Notes: generated from the sequence alone by a model not told the origin. Counted from the first letter of the stretch, positions 1-8,253 are shown. The stretch is 64,000 nt of DNA from Akkermansia sp. (GCA_017435365.1 JAFSFD010000014.1:1-64000), one strand, 5' to 3'. Translations and numbers: made by a program.

Positions 1-154
1 ACATTTCTGCATTATAACACGAAACGCATCTAAATGCAACGTGATAAGAAATTTGCGTTAACTTTATAAGCCTAAATTCACACCGTATGTTTGTGCCATA
101 AGGTCATGACACGAACTTTCTAATGCGTCTGCCCTGGGCAAGGGCATTCGCTTC

Positions 155-183
155 TTGCCTTGCTTTGTTTTTTTTGTTATACT
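155..183 (+). promoter_or_regulatory. psd promoter, near-leaderless
   Basis: TTGCCT at 155-160 and TATACT at 178-183 are separated by 17 bp. The -10 box ends 9 nt before the ATG at 193, so transcription should begin about 2-4 nt before the start codon. No Shine-Dalgarno sequence precedes the ATG. Bases 1-154 show nothing else that I recognise. Confidence 0.65.
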
Positions 184-192
184 GCGCCTCAC

Positions 193-1095
193 ATGGAAAC
201 ACAGGGTATCACATTCTACAATCGTTACACCGGGCAGATGGAGCAGGAAAAAGTGCTGGGCGAGGGCGCCCTGCGCTGGGTATACGGCACACCGCTGGGT
301 CGGCTGAGCCTGCACCTGCTCATCAAGCGTGCGTTTTTCTCCCGCCTCATGGGGTGGATGAAGGATACCCGCAGCAGCGGCAGCCCGGAGAAACTCCGCG
401 CCTTTGTGGAGGAATATGATATCAATATGGCCGATTTCGAGCGCCCGGTGGACCAGTACACAAGTTTCAATGATTTCTTCTACCGTAAATTAGCCCCCGG
501 CGTTCGTCCGCTCTGCGCGGAGGGGCAGGTGGCCCTCCCGGCGGATGGCCGCCACAGCGGCTGGCAGGATGCCTCGCAGATGACGAGCGCCTTTGTGAAG
601 AATCAGCGTTTTGACCTGCCCGCGCTGCTGGGTAGCGCCGGTCTGGCAGAGAAGTATGCCCGCGGCGCGGTGGTGCTCTCCCGCCTGTGCCCGGTGGATT
701 ACCACCGCTTCCATTTCCCGGCAGCCGGTGTGCCGGAGGCTCCGGTGCGTATACCCGGCCCGCTGGCCAGTGTGTCTCCCTATTGCCTGCGGCGCAATCT
801 GGCCTGGTTGTGGACGAATAAGCGCGAGCTGACCGTGCTGCATACCGAGGAGCTGGGGGATGTGCTCTGCCTGGCCGTGGGTGCCACGGGGGTGGGTGCC
901 ATCTACCAGACCTATGAGCCCGGCAAGGCTGTGGCCAAGGGGGATGAGCACGGCTACTTCGGCTTCGGCGGCTCCACGGTCATGACTTTCTTTGAACCTG
1001 GCCGCGTGAAGCTGGCGGATGATATCCTCGCCAACACGGCCAACTGCGTGGAGACCTTTGCCCGCATGGGTGATACCCTGGGCACCATCGTGTAA
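193..1095 (+). CDS. psd: phosphatidylserine decarboxylase
   Basis: The protein of 300 residues should convert phosphatidylserine to phosphatidylethanolamine at the inner membrane. It shows the family's FFYRKL-type motif near residue 90, PADGR, YHRFHFP, and a C-terminal FGGST site. The predicted self-cleavage is just before Ser261, which would become the pyruvoyl group and leave a small alpha chain of about 40 residues. The length fits the family. An earlier in-frame ATG at 160 lies upstream of the -10 box, so I chose 193. The gene stands alone and converges on the hydrolase gene downstream. Confidence 0.9.
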   Translation: METQGITFYNRYTGQMEQEKVLGEGALRWVYGTPLGRLSLHLLIKRAFFSRLMGWMKDTRSSGSPEKLRAFVEEYDINMADFERPVDQYTSFNDFFYRKLAPGVRPLCAEGQVALPADGRHSGWQDASQMTSAFVKNQRFDLPALLGSAGLAEKYARGAVVLSRLCPVDYHRFHFPAAGVPEAPVRIPGPLASVSPYCLRRNLAWLWTNKRELTVLHTEELGDVLCLAVGATGVGAIYQTYEPGKAVAKGDEHGYFGFGGSTVMTFFEPGRVKLADDILANTANCVETFARMGDTLGTIV

Positions 1096-1131
1096 AGCGC
1101 AAGGTGCAAAGCGCCCCGGCTGCCTGCAGGG

Positions 1132-2016
1132 CTAGACCATCAGCGCGTCGGTCTCCACTTCGGGTTCGGGCCAGATGGCTTCGCGCACCATGAAATCCTC
1201 CCACCCGAGCAGCAACTGCTCAAAGGTGGCCGGGCTCACATCGAACTGCGTGATGGTGTGGTCTGCCGTGGGGGAGAGAATGAGCTCCACCTTGTTGCCC
1301 AGGCGTTCCCATTCATCGCAGAACCACTGGCGCATCTCAAAATCCAGCAGGGGGTCCAGCATGCCGTGCGCGCAGAAGAGAGGGGGCAGCTTGCGGCGGA
1401 GCAGGGAGCAGGGGTTCACGCTGTCCGGGTCCGGCACCTCGGCCGGAATATTCAGCTGGCGGGCTTCCGGCGCATCGGTATCCACCACCCCGCGGAAGAT
1501 AGCCACGCAGGCCGGCTGCAGGGGCAGCACGTCCTCCTTGTTGAACTGCCACCACTTCTTCTCGTGCACCATGGGCTGCATGGCGCAGTTCAGGGCCATG
1601 AGACCGCCGGCATCCGCACCGGCCAGGGTGATGCGGGCCACGTCGATACCCAGCCCGGCGGCGTTGTGGTGCAGCCATTTCCAGGCGTCCAGCCCGTCGC
1701 CGATAATTTCGTCCGCCTTCACGCCGTAGCGGGCGCGGGTGCGGAACTCCGGCAGCAGGCACACAATGCCGCGGTGGGCCAGGTGCACCGCCCAGGAAAC
1801 GAACTCCATGTTGTATTCCAGAGCCCACATGCCGCCGAAAAAGAACATGACCGCCGGGGCAAAGGCCTCTGGTTTGTGTCCCTTGGGGGCAAACATGTGC
1901 ATGCGCAGCGACACGCCATCGGCAAAGCGCTTCCAGATGAAAGAGGGCGCCTGGTCCAGCATGCGGCGGTACCTGGCTTCCCCCTCGGTGCGGGTGCTGC
2001 GTGAAAAGGACGTCAT
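1132..2016 (-). CDS. alpha/beta-hydrolase-fold protein, nucleophile altered
   Basis: This 294-residue protein resembles the hormone-sensitive-lipase/esterase branch of alpha/beta hydrolases. A FFFGG segment at about residues 58-62 sits where the HGG oxyanion-hole motif belongs. The nucleophile elbow, normally GDSAGG, reads GADAGG at residues 133-138, so Asp135 occupies the serine position. The candidate acid (Asp221 in GMLDP) and base (His253 in TADHT) are present. No signal peptide is visible, so it is probably cytoplasmic. It may be a pseudoenzyme or may use an Asp nucleophile; substrate unknown. It is transcribed divergently from the secreted-protein gene at 2082. Confidence 0.75.
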   Translation of the reverse strand: MTSFSRSTRTEGEARYRRMLDQAPSFIWKRFADGVSLRMHMFAPKGHKPEAFAPAVMFFFGGMWALEYNMEFVSWAVHLAHRGIVCLLPEFRTRARYGVKADEIIGDGLDAWKWLHHNAAGLGIDVARITLAGADAGGLMALNCAMQPMVHEKKWWQFNKEDVLPLQPACVAIFRGVVDTDAPEARQLNIPAEVPDPDSVNPCSLLRRKLPPLFCAHGMLDPLLDFEMRQWFCDEWERLGNKVELILSPTADHTITQFDVSPATFEQLLLGWEDFMVREAIWPEPEVETDALMV

Positions 2017-2028
2017 AATGCGCCCCTC

Positions 2029-2057
2029 AGTATGCTATTTTCTTGCCAGAAAAGCAA
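2029..2057 (-). promoter_or_regulatory. hydrolase promoter, overlapping a divergent one
   Basis: On the minus strand TTGCTT (2057-2052) and CATACT (2034-2029) are spaced 17 bp. The -10 box ends 12 nt before the ATG at 2016. It overlaps the -35 region of the plus-strand promoter at 2043-2071, so only one polymerase could bind at a time. Confidence 0.55.
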
Positions 2058-2071
2058 GCCTGTTGTAGGTT
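2043..2071 (+). promoter_or_regulatory. promoter of the secreted-protein gene
   Basis: TTGCCA at 2043-2048 and TAGGTT at 2066-2071 have a 17-bp spacer. The ATG at 2082 follows the -10 box by 10 nt, with no Shine-Dalgarno sequence. Confidence 0.55.
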
Positions 2072-2081
2072 CTAAACAGTT

Positions 2082-3059
2082 ATGAGAGCGATTTTCCTGA
2101 TGTGTTTTCTCCTGTTGGCTGCATTGTCTCCTCTGACCGCGGCTCCGCAGGCCGGCTTCAGTATGCCCGACCAGAAAGTGGCGCGCGGTATCGTGGAGAG
2201 CGTGTACAGCACCTGGCGCATCGGCATGATGCGGGCGGATGAAACCGCATGGCGCGGCGCCACCTCCAAATCCCGCCAGATGAAGGTGCGCAACCTCATC
2301 GTTTCGCAGAAGGGCGAGTTCCCGCACGATTTCTTCCGCAACCAGCCGGAACCACCCAGCCTGGAAAAGTTTCAGTACATCGGCACCCTGGCCAGCGGCA
2401 ACAAGAAGAGCCTGGCCGCCACCTATGTGGGCAACGTGCAGCTGGGGGATTCCAAAGCCAGTGAGAATGCCTTTGTGCTTCTCTTTGTGCTGGAGGACGG
2501 CAAGTGGAAGTTTGACCAGAGCCGCCTGTTCAATCTCTCCCGCCTGCCCAAGGTGAAGGAGCGCCTGCACAGGGGCGACCTCAGCGTGCTGAAAGAGCAG
2601 GATGGCTTCCACCCCTATGCCGAGGCTCCGGCGGTGCCTGCCGCCTGCGGGCGCCCCCAGCTCATCGGTAAGGTATTTGTGGATGCCCCGGGCCGCAGCA
2701 TCGAGATGAAGATTAACGGCATTTCCGTGCACGAGTTTTCGGATGAGCGCCGGGCGGATGTCATCTCCGGTGGCCTCCGCCGTGGTAAGAACACCATCAG
2801 CTACACCATCACCACCCATGAGAAGCTGGCTCATCCGGCCATGGCCATCGGTCTCTTTGTGATGCCGGAAACCCCGGGCAACCACCCCGTCTGCGTGTTC
2901 GACCATATCCTGGATGCCAGCGATGCCGCCAGGGGCGGCGAGTTCACCTTTGAAATCACCAGAGAGAGCATCGCCTCCATGAGCCCCCGCTTCACCGGCA
3001 CCCCGCCCCAGCCCTTCCACGCCGTGCCGCTCAAGAAAAAGCCGGCCGGCGCTAAATAA
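2082..3059 (+). CDS. secreted protein of unknown function
   Basis: The 325-residue protein begins with a clear signal peptide (MRAIFLMCFLLLAALSPLTA) and should be periplasmic or secreted. The mature part is hydrophilic with several Lys- and Pro-rich stretches and ends in KKKPAGAK. I recognise no catalytic motif. Residues around 200-290 look like an all-beta domain. The start is fixed by the promoter ending 10 nt upstream. A strong terminator follows, so it is a single-gene unit. Confidence 0.75.
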   Translation: MRAIFLMCFLLLAALSPLTAAPQAGFSMPDQKVARGIVESVYSTWRIGMMRADETAWRGATSKSRQMKVRNLIVSQKGEFPHDFFRNQPEPPSLEKFQYIGTLASGNKKSLAATYVGNVQLGDSKASENAFVLLFVLEDGKWKFDQSRLFNLSRLPKVKERLHRGDLSVLKEQDGFHPYAEAPAVPAACGRPQLIGKVFVDAPGRSIEMKINGISVHEFSDERRADVISGGLRRGKNTISYTITTHEKLAHPAMAIGLFVMPETPGNHPVCVFDHILDASDAARGGEFTFEITRESIASMSPRFTGTPPQPFHAVPLKKKPAGAK

Positions 3060-3080
3060 CGGGCAAAGCTTGAACTTCCC

Positions 3081-3123
3081 GGCACGGAAGCTCTTTTGTA
3101 AGAGCGCTTCCGTGCCTTTTTTT
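3081..3123 (+). terminator. intrinsic terminator
   Basis: GGCACGGAAGC at 3081-3091 pairs with 3106-3116 and CTCTT pairs with AAGAG inside it. The hairpin is followed by seven T residues and ends the transcript of the 2082-3059 gene. Confidence 0.9.
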
Positions 3124-3130
3124 GTAAAAC

Positions 3131-3217
3131 TCCTTTGCAAAAATGCATGCGGAGGGATAAAAGTCCTTTGCAAAAATGCACGCGGAAGGGGAAAAGTCCT
3201 TTGTAAAAATGCATAAA
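3131..3217. repeat. 33-bp tandem repeat, about 2.6 copies
   Basis: Units begin at 3131, 3164 and 3197, each opening with TCCTTTG(C/T)AAAAATGCA. The period of exactly 33 bp keeps an open frame on the minus strand, which would encode an 11-residue repeat (MHFCKGLLSLR-like). No start signal or homology supports translation, so I treat it as a repeat. Confidence 0.8.
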
Positions 3218-3284
3218 TAAAAAAATAAAAGTCGAAAATAGAACATTTTATGTAAAAATAAGCTATTTTTCAAAAAAGAGGCTC

Positions 3285-3450
3285 ACTAATATAAAGACCG
3301 AGTCCAGTGTCCTTACACTCACTGCTCTACTGGATGGGCTGGGTGATGTCTCAGCTGGCGCTCACTTCTCCGCAGGGCGTGTAGGTGTAGGAGGTGCGGA
3401 TGGTGATGACGGCCTCATTCGTCTGGCCGGAGCAATCTGAAAACGTCAGA
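3285..3450 (-). pseudogene. RHS-repeat protein C-terminal remnant
   Basis: The minus strand translates in one frame as ...TSYTYTPCGEVSAS, stop, DITQPIQ, stop, SSECKDTGLGL. This matches the typical end of an RHS core (YTYTPYG..., DVTQPIQWSSE, D.ELGLVYYNYR) as known from Verrucomicrobiota RHS proteins, but in-frame TGA and TAG stops interrupt it. The Trp codon of PIQW has become TAG. Only this tail survives. The rest of the 3060-3522 gap holds the terminator and tandem repeat described separately. Confidence 0.6.
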
Positions 3451-3522
3451 ACAAGCCCCGATCCTCTTCAATTGTCAATCAATCCGGCAGGTGGAGGAAT
3501 CAGCTTATTTCACTATGTGCCG

Positions 3523-5964
3523 TTACTTCATATCGGTCACGCCGATGCGGTCGAGGAGGTTGAGCTGCTGCATGAGGGCATCGGGCTTGAGGCGGCCCTG
3601 GAGGAGGGAGCGGTAGCTTTCGATGAGCTCGGTGGCCTTTTCGGCGGATTCATCGAGCAGCTCGATGCGGAAGCGGTTCAGTCCGCAGCGGCGCATGCCG
3701 TCCACATAGCGGGCGGCGGATTGGGCCTGGCCGTTGAACATGGTGTTGCGGCATCCCTCGTCGCTGCGCAGGTAGTGCATGGCGTGGGTGCGGTCCATGA
3801 TGCGCACTTTGTGGTGGTCGCAGGGCTGGCCGCAGTCTTTGAAGCTGTGGCCCTGGCTCAGGAAGGTGCAGAACACGCAGTGCTCGGTGTGGAACATGGG
3901 GATGTGCTGGTGCAGGGTCAGCTCCAGCTCCGGGCCGCAGCCCCCGGCCAGCAGATCGGCCAGCTGCGCGGCGTTCAAATCATACGAGACCGTGAGCTGG
4001 CGCATGCCGAACTCTTTCCATACCCCCACGCTCTCCGGGTTGGCGGTGTTTAGTGAGAAATCGCCCACCATGGGGATGCCCTTGTTGCGGAACCAGAGGG
4101 CTGCACCCAGGTTGCGTACCAGCACGCCATCCGGCTGCGCGGCTGTAATGTATTTAAAGTAACCGGCTTCGTGCGGTTTCATGATGCGCATGGTCGCAAT
4201 CCAGACCTTGGTGTCCGGGTGCTGCTCGCGCAGTATTTTAGTCACCTCTTCATATTGCCGGATATTCTTGAAATCGAGGTATACGCGGCGAATGCCGGCG
4301 GCGGCCGCCGCAAAGGCCTGTTCGGGCTCGCGGCAGAGCACAAAAAGCTTGTATCCCCTGGCTGGTGCCAGGGCAGGGAAGGGATGGCTCCAGCCGGGCC
4401 ACTTTTCATCGGGTGTATGGGCTTCAGTGCTTTGCGAAAGTTTTTCGATGAGCTCGCGCCGCATCTTGTTGAGCAGCGAGATGGGGAGCATGAGCCCCTC
4501 CTCGAAGGTGTAAGTACATGTGCTCAGGGAGTACCCTGTGCCGCCTAAACGGGAGAATTGGGCCTCGATGGTTTCGCGGGTGAGGGGGCGTTTTTCGGCA
4601 GGCTCCAGGGGCTGGCCGCTGCCCACGGTGATACCGCGGCAGGTGGCGGTGAGCTGGCTGCCGAGCCTGCCTTCGAAATGGATGCTGAGTGCCTGGCCCG
4701 GGGTGGCGGTGGCGTGGCGCTCGAAGTTGCACCAGGTGCCGTGCAGGTATTTATCCAGGGCGGGGTCGGCGGTTTTCCAGAGGAGCTGGCCCGGGCGCAC
4801 GAATCGCCAGTCGATGCGGCTGCCTTTGCCGTGGAAGAAGAGGCGGGTGCCCTGCACGCGCCAGATGCGCCCCCCTTGTTCCTCGTTGCGATCCTGGCCG
4901 GCATCGATGACAAAGCCATCCCCCGGGGAGATGGGCATGGCGGGCAGGGCGTCGAGCTCGACCCAGCCTTCGCCGCAGCGGACGATGCGGCCGGCCAGGG
5001 CGCCGCGTTTCTTGCCGAAGCGGCCATGGGTGAGCAGGGGGTGGTCGGTGCCATCCAGCCAGCCGGTGGAGAAGCCGCGGGAAAAGGCCATCTGCATGGC
5101 GTAGAGGTCGCGGCTGCGTTTTTCTGCTTTGAGGGGCACGCCGGCCAGCGCGGCATCCACCGCGCGGCGGTAGGCGCGGGTGGTGGCCGCCACGTATTCC
5201 GGGCTCTTCAGCCGGCCCTCAATCTTGAAACTGTGAACCCCGGCGGCAATCATCTGCGGCACGCGGTCGAGCGCGCACAAATCCTGCGGGGAAAAGATGT
5301 AGCGGCGCTCGCCCAGGTCGCGCAGGCGGCCATCGACCTCCAGCTTGTAGGGCATGCGGCAGGCCTGGGCGCATTCGCCGCGGTTGGCGCTGCGCTGGCC
5401 CAGGGTCTCGCTGGTGAGGCACTGGCCGGAGTAGGCCACGCAGAGGGCGCCGTGGCAGAAAACCTCGATGGGCTTGGTGGTGGCTTTGGCGCAGGCTTCA
5501 ATCTCGCGGAGAGAAAGCTCGCGGGAGAGCACAATCTGCTGCGGGTCGAAGAGCTCATCCACCAGTCGCACGGCCTCCGGGCTGCTCACGGTCATCTGGG
5601 TGGAGATGTGGAGCTCAATCTTCCACTTGCCGGCCTTGCGCTGGCGGGAGATGAGGTCGGCCAGCCCCATGTCCTGCACGATGACGCCATCCACCCCGGC
5701 GGCATCCAGTGCACTCAGGTATTCGAAGGCCTGGGGGAATTCCGCCGGGAAAATCAGCACGTTCATGGTCACATAGCCACGCACGCCGTGCTTGTGCAGA
5801 AAGGGCATGAGGGCGCCCAGGTCCTCGCGGGTGAAATTATCCGCCCTCATGCGGGCGTTGAACTGGTCCAACCCGAAGTAGACGGCATCCGCGCCGTTGG
5901 CCACGGCTGCGCGCACGCAATCCCAATTACCCGCTGGGGCAAGAACTTCCGGCTTTCTGTTCAT
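3523..5964 (-). CDS. U32-family protein with two U32-like domains
   Basis: The 813-residue protein belongs to the U32 family, whose studied members (RlhA, TrhP) hydroxylate rRNA or tRNA with an iron-sulfur cluster rather than acting as simple proteases. Residues 1-210 carry the family core (LAPAG at 8-12, ADAVYFG near 26-31) and its cysteines at 170, 175, 182, 198 and 202. A DUF3656-like middle follows. From about residue 530 a second, more distant U32-like barrel appears with its own Cys/His cluster (HCVFC...CGQPC). The start at ATG 5964 (MNRKPE) avoids overlap with the upstream gene ending at 5987. It is the last gene of a three-gene operon. Substrate unknown. Confidence 0.8.
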   Translation of the reverse strand: MNRKPEVLAPAGNWDCVRAAVANGADAVYFGLDQFNARMRADNFTREDLGALMPFLHKHGVRGYVTMNVLIFPAEFPQAFEYLSALDAAGVDGVIVQDMGLADLISRQRKAGKWKIELHISTQMTVSSPEAVRLVDELFDPQQIVLSRELSLREIEACAKATTKPIEVFCHGALCVAYSGQCLTSETLGQRSANRGECAQACRMPYKLEVDGRLRDLGERRYIFSPQDLCALDRVPQMIAAGVHSFKIEGRLKSPEYVAATTRAYRRAVDAALAGVPLKAEKRSRDLYAMQMAFSRGFSTGWLDGTDHPLLTHGRFGKKRGALAGRIVRCGEGWVELDALPAMPISPGDGFVIDAGQDRNEEQGGRIWRVQGTRLFFHGKGSRIDWRFVRPGQLLWKTADPALDKYLHGTWCNFERHATATPGQALSIHFEGRLGSQLTATCRGITVGSGQPLEPAEKRPLTRETIEAQFSRLGGTGYSLSTCTYTFEEGLMLPISLLNKMRRELIEKLSQSTEAHTPDEKWPGWSHPFPALAPARGYKLFVLCREPEQAFAAAAAGIRRVYLDFKNIRQYEEVTKILREQHPDTKVWIATMRIMKPHEAGYFKYITAAQPDGVLVRNLGAALWFRNKGIPMVGDFSLNTANPESVGVWKEFGMRQLTVSYDLNAAQLADLLAGGCGPELELTLHQHIPMFHTEHCVFCTFLSQGHSFKDCGQPCDHHKVRIMDRTHAMHYLRSDEGCRNTMFNGQAQSAARYVDGMRRCGLNRFRIELLDESAEKATELIESYRSLLQGRLKPDALMQQLNLLDRIGVTDMK

Positions 5965-5986
5965 GCGGTGGAGAGGAACCGGGGAT

Positions 5987-6211
5987 TCAGGCCATGCTGC
6001 GGATGCGGGCTCGCTCAAAATCCGCCGGGCAGATGGTCACATTCACCATATCGCCGGGCTTGATGAGCTCGAGCAGGTGGGCCTCCTTGCGCTGCACAAA
6101 GGCAACGGTGGCTTTGCCATTGGGCAGGGTAGCGTGGAAGGCCGTGGGGGCGAAGCGCTCTTTGATGGTGCAGGTGCAGTCGATATACTGGGAGGGATAT
6201 TGCTGGCTCAT
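5987..6211 (-). CDS. IF-1-like S1/OB-fold protein
   Basis: A 74-residue protein with the size and layout of translation initiation factor IF-1: a beta-strand start, LPNGKATV corresponding to IF-1's LENG..V, a KPGDMV turn, and a C-terminal PADFERARI resembling IF-1's YDLSKGRI. It is divergent enough to be a paralog rather than the main infA product. The ATG at 6211 begins one base after the TGA of the preceding gene (TGATATG), which suggests coupled translation. It lies between a membrane protein and a possible RNA-modifying U32 protein, so an RNA-binding role is plausible. Confidence 0.6.
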   Translation of the reverse strand: MSQQYPSQYIDCTCTIKERFAPTAFHATLPNGKATVAFVQRKEAHLLELIKPGDMVNVTICPADFERARIRSMA

Positions 6212-6212
6212 A

Positions 6213-7799
6213 TCAGAAAAGGGAATTGAGGAGGGAACCGGCGGCGTTGGCGGCATCGTTGATGATGTTGCCGGATGGCTGTTCGGGGGCTTCGTCCCGG
6301 GGGGCCTCGGGCTGCCCGGCCGGTTTCTGCTGCAACAGGGTGTTGAGCAGGGTGGCGGCGGAGCCCTTCGGGATTTCTTTCAGGAACCTGGAGAGATTCT
6401 GCCCCGCCAGGGTGGCGATGCGGATGCTGAGGTCTTCCTGCGGTTTGTCCAGCGTGCCGCTCAGATTCATGTTCACCCAGAGATAGGCATCATCGTTTCC
6501 CTTGGCTGTAAATAACTTGCCGGTGAGTTCTTCCGGGGCGAGCGGGAGCGCCGCGGCCAGCCCTTTCGGCACGCCGATGGTGAGGGTGCCGCCCAGGCTG
6601 CGGTCGGAGCCGATGAGCACATGCCCGTATACAAGGAAGGATGCATCGCGGGAGCGGATGTTGATTTTATCGAACAGCCAGGCATCCTTGATTTTGTCGC
6701 CGTTGTAGGGGAAGAGAACCTGGCAGTCAGCTTTCTCGATATCGATGCTGCGGTAGGGGTAGGTATTGCCCACCGGTAACTGGGAGAGGAAGGGCAGCCC
6801 CTCCAGCACGCCGTTCTGCACAGAGAAAGAGCCGCTTCCCGTGGCCACGCCACCTTTCTCGCCGGTCAGCATCAGGCGGCCATACAGCTCACCGGTGATG
6901 CGCTTTTTCCAATCATCGTTCAGGATGCGGTGTAAATCGCCCTTGTTCACCTGCAAATCGGCGGACCAATTGCCGGGTTTCACGTCGTAGTAAGCCTTGA
7001 CCCGCATTTCACCCGGGGTGAGCATGATGCGGCATTCGGTCATGTCCACCTTGTTGTTGTGGTATACGGCAGTGGCCGATTTGACGCTGCTGTCGCGCAG
7101 GAAGGTAAAGGGCGTGTGAAGTCGGGCGTTTTCGGCAGTCATCTGCCAGGCATCGGCACCGATTCGCGGGGCCGGGGAAGCGGTGATATCGGCCCCGAGC
7201 AGCTGGTATGCCTGGCCGTTGTGCGTCAGGTGCAGGTCGGCATCGCGGCATTCCAGAAGCTCCAGTTCATACCCCCGGAGTTCAAAGGCTGAGCCTTCCT
7301 TTTTCGGGCTGCTTGCCACGGCTTTCTTCTTGGAGCGCTTGCGCGTTTTCTTTTTCGCGGGGGCTTCGTTTTTTACGGCAGCAGTGCCGGTATGGAGGGA
7401 GAGGACGGCTTCCTCCATCGTCAGTTTATGGATGCGCAGTTTGCGGCTGAGAAGAGCCATCCGGTCTATTTCCACGCTGATGCGGGAGGCCCGGGCCTCG
7501 CGTATGCCCTTCAGTCGGGACAGGCTGGCCCCCTCGGTGGAAATGCGGTTGCCATGGATGGTGAGATTGCTGGCGATATCCACCTTGGCGGCTCCGGTGG
7601 AGCCGCGCAACGTGTCGGCCATCTTCTGGCGGAAGTCGTTTCCCTGCAGGTAGGACATGAGCTGCGAATAGCCTGCCACCAGCAGAATGATAAGAGAGAC
7701 AAGCACAATGGCAGAAACGACAACGATGCGCCGCAGTCGCGCATTCATGGCGCCCCGGCTGTGCGATGAGAATAACCTTCCTTTGTTGTGTCTTGCCAT
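6213..7799 (-). CDS. AsmA-like membrane-anchored protein
   Basis: This 528-residue protein has one N-terminal membrane segment (about residues 25-45) and a long periplasmic part rich in alternating beta strands. Phrases such as LNGTLDKP-type 'LSGTLDKP' and 'TLTIGVP' resemble the AsmA/TamB/YhdP group, which helps move lipids across the envelope. A basic low-complexity KKKTRKRSKKKAV stretch lies near residues 155-165. The start at 7799 is supported by a promoter whose -10 box ends 12 nt upstream; a second ATG at 7748 would begin just before the membrane segment. First gene of an operon with the IF-1-like and U32 genes. Confidence 0.6.
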   Translation of the reverse strand: MARHNKGRLFSSHSRGAMNARLRRIVVVSAIVLVSLIILLVAGYSQLMSYLQGNDFRQKMADTLRGSTGAAKVDIASNLTIHGNRISTEGASLSRLKGIREARASRISVEIDRMALLSRKLRIHKLTMEEAVLSLHTGTAAVKNEAPAKKKTRKRSKKKAVASSPKKEGSAFELRGYELELLECRDADLHLTHNGQAYQLLGADITASPAPRIGADAWQMTAENARLHTPFTFLRDSSVKSATAVYHNNKVDMTECRIMLTPGEMRVKAYYDVKPGNWSADLQVNKGDLHRILNDDWKKRITGELYGRLMLTGEKGGVATGSGSFSVQNGVLEGLPFLSQLPVGNTYPYRSIDIEKADCQVLFPYNGDKIKDAWLFDKINIRSRDASFLVYGHVLIGSDRSLGGTLTIGVPKGLAAALPLAPEELTGKLFTAKGNDDAYLWVNMNLSGTLDKPQEDLSIRIATLAGQNLSRFLKEIPKGSAATLLNTLLQQKPAGQPEAPRDEAPEQPSGNIINDAANAAGSLLNSLF

Positions 7800-7811
7800 A
7801 CGACCGGCCTT

Positions 7812-7840
7812 TTTATAACAGGCTCCCCCCTATTTTTCAA
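7812..7840 (-). promoter_or_regulatory. promoter of the AsmA-like/U32 operon
   Basis: Minus strand TTGAAA (7840-7835), 17-bp spacer, TATAAA (7817-7812), then 12 nt to the ATG at 7799. Confidence 0.6.
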
Positions 7841-7901
7841 GCGTTTAATCATGAGCCTGCCCCGGATTGTGCTAAAAAGTCCTGTATTTGTGAAATTTTA
7901 G

Positions 7902-7930
7902 TTGACTATCTGCCGTGAATTTGATTGAAT
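7902..7930 (+). promoter_or_regulatory. promoter of the small lipoprotein gene
   Basis: TTGACT at 7902-7907 and TTGAAT at 7925-7930 with a 17-bp spacer. The -10 box is weak and a leader of about 27 nt would precede the ATG at 7964. Confidence 0.45.
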
Positions 7931-7963
7931 ACGCACTGGAATCATCTAACCATATCCTGTTTT

Positions 7964-8158
7964 ATGAAATTCACCACTCTCATCGTTTCCGTTGCCTGCG
8001 CTGTTGCTTTCAGCTCCTGCTGCTGCCAGACCCAGTCCGCCCCGAAGCTCCGCGCTATGCCCACGAACCTTGTGCCTGAGGAGCAGCCCGTACAGCCCGG
8101 CACCACCGCTGAGCAGCCCACGGCTCCCGTGAAGGTGCTTGACTCCAAGAGCAAGTAA
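7964..8158 (+). CDS. small lipoprotein
   Basis: A 64-residue protein starting MKFTTLIVSVACAVAFSSC, a lipoprotein signal with a plausible lipobox (FSSC) followed by two more cysteines. The mature part is short, Pro- and Gln-rich and disordered. No domain is recognisable. It probably sits in the outer or inner membrane facing the periplasm. An upstream in-frame ATG at 7925 lies within the -10 region and is unlikely. A terminator follows. Confidence 0.65.
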   Translation: MKFTTLIVSVACAVAFSSCCCQTQSAPKLRAMPTNLVPEEQPVQPGTTAEQPTAPVKVLDSKSK

Positions 8159-8186
8159 AGCAAGTACGATAACCATTTTCTCAGGA

Positions 8187-8218
8187 CCGCCGGAGGAGTA
8201 TTTCCCCGGCGGCCTTTT
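8187..8218 (+). terminator. intrinsic terminator
   Basis: CCGCCGG at 8187-8193 pairs with CCGGCGG at 8206-8212, followed by CCTTTTG. It separates the small lipoprotein gene from the phosphatase gene. Confidence 0.75.
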
Positions 8219-8224
8219 GTATGC

Positions 8225-8253
8225 TTGAATCTCCACGCGGGGTGTGGTATGCT
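8225..8253 (+). promoter_or_regulatory. alkaline phosphatase promoter, leaderless
   Basis: TTGAAT at 8225-8230 and TATGCT at 8248-8253 with a 17-bp spacer. Only 6 nt separate the -10 box from the ATG at 8260, which predicts a leaderless mRNA. Confidence 0.65.

Noticed and set aside
4558-6063. A 501-codon plus-strand frame opposite the U32 gene.
   Set aside because: The protein is Gly/Ala/His-rich and motif-free, while the opposite strand encodes clear U32 motifs.
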